Source of the DNA: Shouchella miscanthi
Lineage (GTDB): Bacteria > Bacillota > Bacilli > Bacillales > Bacillaceae_D
Assembly: GCF_007725405.1 (NCBI RefSeq)
Contig: NZ_CP042163.1
Location: 1,736,001-1,800,000, forward strand
Reading direction: 5' to 3'
Length of the DNA stretch: 64,000 nucleotides
The first letter of the stretch is position 1, and each line of letters starts with the position of its first letter. Position numbers and translations under genes: made by a program. Shown here piece after piece: positions 60,442 through 64,000 of this stretch. The notes under the pieces are model-generated. The model had not been told where the DNA came from. It did no database searches and saw only the letters and a list, made by a program, of their open reading frames with translations.

Positions 60442-61560
60442 ATGACAGAGAGAATCGTCAATGAATTTATTGAATTGGTTAAGGTCAGTTCTGAAACGAA
60501 ACATGAGGCAGAAATTGCAGCTTTATTAAAAAAGAAATTTTCCGATTTAGGTTTAAAGGTGGAAGAAGATCAGGCGCAAGAAAAAACAGGTCACGGTGCA
60601 AACAACTTAATTTGTACGTTGCCAGGAACAAGCACTGAAGAGATTAAAACGATTTATTTTACATCTCATATGGATACGGTGGTTCCGGGAAAAAACATTC
60701 AACCGATTGTTGAAGACGAATACATACGAACAGATGGAACGACTATTCTCGGTGCAGATGATAAGGCTGGTATTGCAGCAATGCTGGAAGCCATTCGAGT
60801 CTTAAGGGAGAAAGAAGTTCAACATGGTGATATACAATTTATTATTACTGTTGGGGAAGAATCAGGCTTAGTTGGGGCAAAAGCGCTTGATCAGAAATTG
60901 CTCCGTGCTGTATACGGCTATGCCCTTGACAGCGATGGGGAAGTGGGAGGCATGATTACTGCAGCGCCTTCTCAAGCGAAACTTGTCACGAAAGTGTTTG
61001 GAAAGACAGCTCATGCAGGTGTTGAGCCAGAGAAAGGAATTTCAGCCATTTCAGTAGCATCAAAAGCAGTCGCGCAAATGCCTCTTGGCCGAATTGATCG
61101 CGAAACGACCGCAAACATTGGTCGATTTGAAGGTGGTTCGCAAACCAATATTGTGTGTGACTATGTAGAAATTACGGCTGAAGCTCGTTCTCTAGAAAAA
61201 GCCAAACTTGAAAAACAAGTATCCGCAATGAAACAAGCATTTGAAAATGCAGCAAAAGAAATGGGCACGTCATGTGAGGTTCAAATTACTTATTCTTACC
61301 CAGGGTATAAAGAATCCGAAGATGCTGAAGTTGTTCGGATTGCCCATGAAGCCATTACTACCCTTGGTTTAACACCATCCATGCGGGCGAGTGGAGGCGG
61401 AAGTGACGCAAACGTTATTTCTGGCTTTGGTATACCGACAATTAATTTATCCGTTGGTTACGAAAAAATTCATACGACCAATGAACGCATTGCTGTTCAT
61501 TCACTAGCTAAAATTGCTCAGGTCATTATAGAAATTGTGAAAACAACCGCTAAACAATAA
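60442..61560 (+). CDS. yqjE: M20 family peptidase YqjE (tripeptidase-like)
   Basis: 372 residues (B. subtilis YqjE about 371). Zinc peptidase with SHMDTVVPG (His, Asp), GADDKAGIAAMLEA, the catalytic GEESGLVGAKAL, YALDSDGEVG, and FGKTAHAGVEPEKG in the dimerisation domain. It probably cleaves small peptides in the cytosol. The ATG at 60442 is chosen from the GGAGTGA upstream; a longer frame overlaps yqjC. Confidence 0.9.
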   Translation: MTERIVNEFIELVKVSSETKHEAEIAALLKKKFSDLGLKVEEDQAQEKTGHGANNLICTLPGTSTEEIKTIYFTSHMDTVVPGKNIQPIVEDEYIRTDGTTILGADDKAGIAAMLEAIRVLREKEVQHGDIQFIITVGEESGLVGAKALDQKLLRAVYGYALDSDGEVGGMITAAPSQAKLVTKVFGKTAHAGVEPEKGISAISVASKAVAQMPLGRIDRETTANIGRFEGGSQTNIVCDYVEITAEARSLEKAKLEKQVSAMKQAFENAAKEMGTSCEVQITYSYPGYKESEDAEVVRIAHEAITTLGLTPSMRASGGGSDANVISGFGIPTINLSVGYEKIHTTNERIAVHSLAKIAQVIIEIVKTTAKQ

Positions 61561-61591
61561 TGAAAACAAGCCGTTCACAAATGTGGACGGC

Positions 61592-61789
61592 TTAGATCAA
61601 GTAGTGAGTTTCATTCGCAAACTCCATGCACTCTAATATCTCTTCTTCCGGTATTCCAGTGGCGAGAGACAAATCGTTTATCGTAGGTGCACAATCATGC
61701 TTTACCCGGTAATCGTGTAAATAGTGATTGATTTTGCTCATTGTTACTTCATAATAGTATTTAGATGTTAAGTGTGTGTAAAAAAGCAT
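61592..61789 (-). CDS. Small protein with a sigma region 3-like motif
   Basis: 65 residues. The segment YRVKHDCAPTINDLSLATGIPEEEILECMEFA resembles sigma-70 region 3 of SigB/SigF-type factors (pattern PT..ELA..TGI..EEV....), but no region 2 or 4 is present. GGAGG lies 7 bases before the ATG at 61789, stronger than for the internal ATG at 61741. The B. subtilis gene at this place may be yqzH; I am not certain. Function unknown. Confidence 0.6.
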   Translation of the reverse strand: MLFYTHLTSKYYYEVTMSKINHYLHDYRVKHDCAPTINDLSLATGIPEEEILECMEFANETHYLI

Positions 61790-61912
61790 TCTGACACCTC
61801 CAGTTAGTTAGGAGGTCTTGCGAATGAATACTCTATTTTACCATTCTTTCAGAAAAAAGTATAGAGCTAGCCTCTTAAGCATTCGATTTGAGGACGATTG
61901 GGGAGAAATGTC

Positions 61913-62353
61913 TTGTTTGAACTTAAGCATATTAATAAAAGTACAAGCTCTTTACCGGCCAGACACGCACAAACAAAAAGCAATGGTTCAGTAAATCAAA
62001 AGGAGCGCTTTCAAGAACAATTAAAGCAGCAGGCCCTCAGCAGTTTATTCGAGAAGATTGACCATTTAAAGGCGCAAGGGACGGATTTAGTTAACCAGCG
62101 ATCCTACGGCGCATTGACGTCTTTTCGTCGTTCATTAGAGGACTGTTTAAAACACGTATTAAATGACAGTTACCATGTGTCAGTAAGAACAAGTCATCAA
62201 TTTGGTCAATTTAAACAGCATCAACTCGTACAAGTGGTCAATCAAGAGATGGATCTTTTGACGAAAGAGTTATTTGATGAGCAAAAGACGAGTATGGATT
62301 TATTAAAAAGGGTAGGGAAACTAGAGGGAATCTTGCTCGAAATTTATGTATGA
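61913..62353 (+). CDS. YaaR-like protein (DUF327)
   Basis: 146 residues, helical. The C-terminal pattern MDLLKRVGKLEGILLEIYV and the middle SYGALTSFRRSLEDCLKHVL match DUF327 (YaaR). Function unknown. TTG 61913 follows GGGGAGAA; an upstream TTG at 61898 overlaps that SD. B. subtilis yaaR is far away near the origin, so this is either a second copy or a moved one. The stop overlaps the region preceding the SRPBCC gene. Confidence 0.7.
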   Translation: MFELKHINKSTSSLPARHAQTKSNGSVNQKERFQEQLKQQALSSLFEKIDHLKAQGTDLVNQRSYGALTSFRRSLEDCLKHVLNDSYHVSVRTSHQFGQFKQHQLVQVVNQEMDLLTKELFDEQKTSMDLLKRVGKLEGILLEIYV

Positions 62354-62369
62354 CAACAAGGAGGATGAA

Positions 62370-62786
62370 ATGGATCATTATCTCTTTACGTATAAAACCG
62401 ACCTTCCTGTTTCCTTAGAAGAGGCCTGGGCGTTTTTTTCAAATCCAAATAATTTAGCGCGCATTCAAACCTTCCCACCTGTAAATGTATCACAAGAGGG
62501 CGATTCAATTCTAATTCGAGTTCCTTACACTGGGAATCGTATTCAGTTTAAAACAACCATTTTTTCAGAGAGTCCGCCACATGAATTTAAAGACAAAATG
62601 GAAAATCCGCCGTTTCCTTTTTCGTATTGGGAGCATACCCATCAATTTGTTAAAGGAAAAGACGGAACAATAATGATTGATCACGTTTGTTTTGCGTCAG
62701 TTGTGCCAGCTAGTTTAGCAGCAAAAGGGCTAACACTTATGTTTAAAAGCCGAGAGAAGCAAGTGAATAACCATCTTAGGCCTTAA
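62370..62786 (+). CDS. SRPBCC/START-like ligand-binding protein
   Basis: 138 residues with the SRPBCC beginning TDLPVSLEEAWAFFSNPNNLARIQTFPPV and a C-terminal long helix (LAAKGLTLMFKSREKQVNNHL). It should form a hydrophobic ligand cavity; the ligand is unknown. AAGGAGG lies 5 bases before ATG 62370. The last bases overlap the convergent CBS gene by 4. Confidence 0.75.
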   Translation: MDHYLFTYKTDLPVSLEEAWAFFSNPNNLARIQTFPPVNVSQEGDSILIRVPYTGNRIQFKTTIFSESPPHEFKDKMENPPFPFSYWEHTHQFVKGKDGTIMIDHVCFASVVPASLAAKGLTLMFKSREKQVNNHLRP

Positions 62787-63220
62787 TGTTGGTGCATGTA
62801 TTTGCTAATTAATTTTAAAATGGAACGTCTTGTTAAAATCCCGGTAAATGCTTTTTGATCATCGACAACGCATAAAAAGGGATGATTAATGGATAGCGAT
62901 AGCGCTTTAGAAAATGTTGCTTCTGGACGAATGCAAGGAACATCTTGATTCATACAATCCCCAACTGTTAACGTTGATAACCGATCAAGTTCAAAGTCAT
63001 GTTCACCCAATAAAGAATCCAAAATTAATGACTTGCTAATCATTCCCCTTAAGTGAAACGAAGAATCTAAAACGGGAATGGCTGTATATCCTGATTTAAT
63101 AAGAACAAGTAACGCGTGTTGCAATGGATTATTTAATTGAACGTGTGCGACCTTGTCGGCAGATATGATTAATGGTGCGATTTCATTGTCTGTTAATAAA
63201 CGATCTCGTAATGTTTGCAT
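62783..63220 (-). CDS. darB: c-di-AMP-binding CBS protein DarB (CbpB/YkuL)
   Basis: 145 residues, two CBS motifs: ADKVAHVQLNNPLQHALLVLIKSGYTAIPVLD and VGDCMNQDVPCIRPEATFSKALSL...GILTRRSILK. The first motif closely matches B. subtilis YkuL/DarB, which binds c-di-AMP and, when free, stimulates Rel (ppGpp synthesis) and pyruvate carboxylase. The same function is inferred here. It is on the reverse strand with no partner gene. Confidence 0.88.
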   Translation of the reverse strand: MQTLRDRLLTDNEIAPLIISADKVAHVQLNNPLQHALLVLIKSGYTAIPVLDSSFHLRGMISKSLILDSLLGEHDFELDRLSTLTVGDCMNQDVPCIRPEATFSKALSLSINHPFLCVVDDQKAFTGILTRRSILKLISKYMHQH

Positions 63221-63365
63221 ACATGTATCACTTCTTTATGTTAGATTTTCATGTGCTCCTTATAATCGTAAACGCTCTTTTCGAGTCCGTCAAGAATAGT
63301 ATCCTCTGAATGAGCGCGAAAATCCTTGGGTAAAATAAAAAGAAAAAGGAGCGCGACCTTACGAT

Positions 63366-63599
63366 ATGCACTCAAAACAAACAGTAAAGTATATATGTGA
63401 ACAATATACGTCCGGATCGATTTATTATTTTAAAATGGAATACATTACCCATGATAAGTGGAGTAATCTTCATTCTGTTGAATGGTCCGCGCCGAGACCT
63501 ATTCGTCGCGAAACATTTTTAAAAAGAAAGAGACAAGGGTATTTGTGCGAATTTCATCAGCGATCATCTGCGAAGGTGGTTCCTTTCCAAAAAGAATGA
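63366..63599 (+). CDS. Hypothetical small protein
   Basis: 77 residues, basic and rich in aromatic residues (CEQYTSGSIYYFKMEYITHDKW), without signal peptide or membrane helix and with no family recognised. AAAAGGAG lies about 15 bases upstream of the ATG, rather far. A long hairpin follows. Moderate confidence that it is expressed. Confidence 0.5.
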   Translation: MHSKQTVKYICEQYTSGSIYYFKMEYITHDKWSNLHSVEWSAPRPIRRETFLKRKRQGYLCEFHQRSSAKVVPFQKE

Positions 63600-63637
63600 A
63601 AAGAAATTTGTTTACTAATATGTCTTTTAAAAGAAAG

Positions 63638-63705
63638 AAGCGCATTCAATGAAGACGCTACATACCGTGCACCGGTACGAGCGTTCATGAATAGCGCTTT
63701 TTTAT
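63638..63705. terminator. Long hairpin between the small gene and the subtilisin gene
   Basis: AAGCGC-ATTCA-TGAA-ACGCT arm pairs with AGCGT-TTCA-TGAAT-GCGCTT with small mismatches, followed by TTTTTT on the forward strand. It sits between convergent genes. Confidence 0.7.
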
Positions 63706-63730
63706 TTAATGCTTTGCATGAAGAGTATCT

Positions 63731-64000
63731 TTAGTCAATCGATGTAAGTGTGTCGTTGACATCAATTTCTCCATAACCGTAATAAACGTTAAAATCCCCG
63801 TCACCTAGCTGATTCGCATGACCTAAAATAAGGTTTCCAATTTCCTCATTCGATAGTGAAGGGTTAGTGGAGTGCACGAGTGCCGCTAAACCAGCTACAT
63901 GTGGGGCGGCCATAGAAGTACCAGACAATAAAATATACTGGTTTTCAAGGTACGTACTAGGGATATGCTCACCAGGAGCTGAAACATCTACATAATCCCC
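63731..64000 (-). CDS. Subtilisin-family (S8) serine protease, C-terminal part
   Basis: The gene runs off the right edge, leaving 89 codons. The catalytic serine motif [18 protein letters not shown] is present, preceded by [10 protein letters not shown], and the end [19 protein letters not shown] resembles the close of exported subtilisins (alkaline proteases). The Asp and His motifs and any signal peptide lie outside. A secreted protease suits an alkaliphilic Bacillus. Confidence 0.9.
   Translation of the reverse strand, partial: GDYVDVSAPGEHIPSTYLENQYILLSGTSMAAPHVAGLAALVHSTNPSLSNEEIGNLILGHANQLGDGDFNVYYGYGEIDVNDTLTSID

Noticed and set aside
1-64000. CRISPR array, prophage, integrated element or insertion sequence
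   Set aside because: No direct-repeat arrays, integrase, transposase, attachment repeats or phage structural genes are visible; gene order follows the conserved Bacillaceae chromosome.

Overview
The window is a stretch of core chromosome from an endospore-forming member of the Bacillaceae, most likely an alkaliphilic relative of Bacillus (Alkalihalobacillus/Shouchella type). The evidence is the gene order, which follows the recO to yqjE arm of the Bacillus subtilis chromosome (recO, glyQS, ccpN, yqfL, yqxD-dnaG-sigA, cccA, trmK, yqfO, ispH, cshB, nfo, zur, ispG, sodA, yqgE, pbpA, yqgN, yqgP, yqgQ-glcK, thi genes, yqgV, yqjA, yqjE). There are also sporulation-type kinases, a GerA/SpoVAF-family protein, and Firmicute RNA elements (T-box, TPP riboswitch, 6S RNA). 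The alkaliphile suggestion is inference, from the acidic outward-facing parts of cytochrome c550 and other exported proteins.

Layout. 1-11.2 kb: end of recO; a T-box-controlled glycyl-tRNA synthetase operon that runs into ccpN and the PEP synthase/PPDK regulator; the macromolecular synthesis operon yqxD-dnaG-sigA; cytochrome c550; trmK-yqfO. 11.2-18.3 kb: reverse-strand ispH, a CarD-like factor and yqfQ; forward cshB-nfo; yqfT; a sporulation-type kinase with a SigH-like promoter; a membrane-anchored lytic transglycosylase. 18.3-27.3 kb: a zinc uptake operon with its repressor (znuC-znuB-zur) under an apparent Zur box; small conserved genes; ispG; ypuA; an NfeD protein; a Na/phosphate symporter with a PhoU tail. 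27.3-34.9 kb: five tRNAs, sodA, a possible forespore gene, yqgE, 6S RNA, a class B penicillin-binding protein, and a reverse-strand pair of envelope genes.

34.6-44.4 kb: rpmG, yqgN, a DUF92 protein, a MoeB/ThiF-type E1, rhomboid protease yqgP, a lone GerA/SpoVAF-family protein, yueI, yqgQ-glcK and aspA. 44.4-49.8 kb: TPP riboswitch, thiE-thiS-thiG-thiO-thiD, two membrane proteins and the thiamine-binding-fold protein yqgV. No thiF lies in this operon, so the E1 gene 8 kb upstream may serve it. 49.8-64 kb: yjcFGH, fumC, msrAB, a second sporulation-type kinase with a SigH-like promoter and an in-frame stop just after its best ribosome site, a LysE exporter, yqjA, an L,D-transpeptidase, a Prli42-like miniprotein, yqjC, yqjE, small unknowns, the c-di-AMP-binding CBS protein DarB, and the end of a subtilisin-family protease.

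I found no mobile element, CRISPR array or prophage. I do not see a clear new multi-gene system. The most unusual signals are local: an apparent one-base frame disruption or non-standard start in ccpN, short stop-terminated leaders in front of three genes, two kinase genes with SigH-type promoters, and small genes too short for routine calling.
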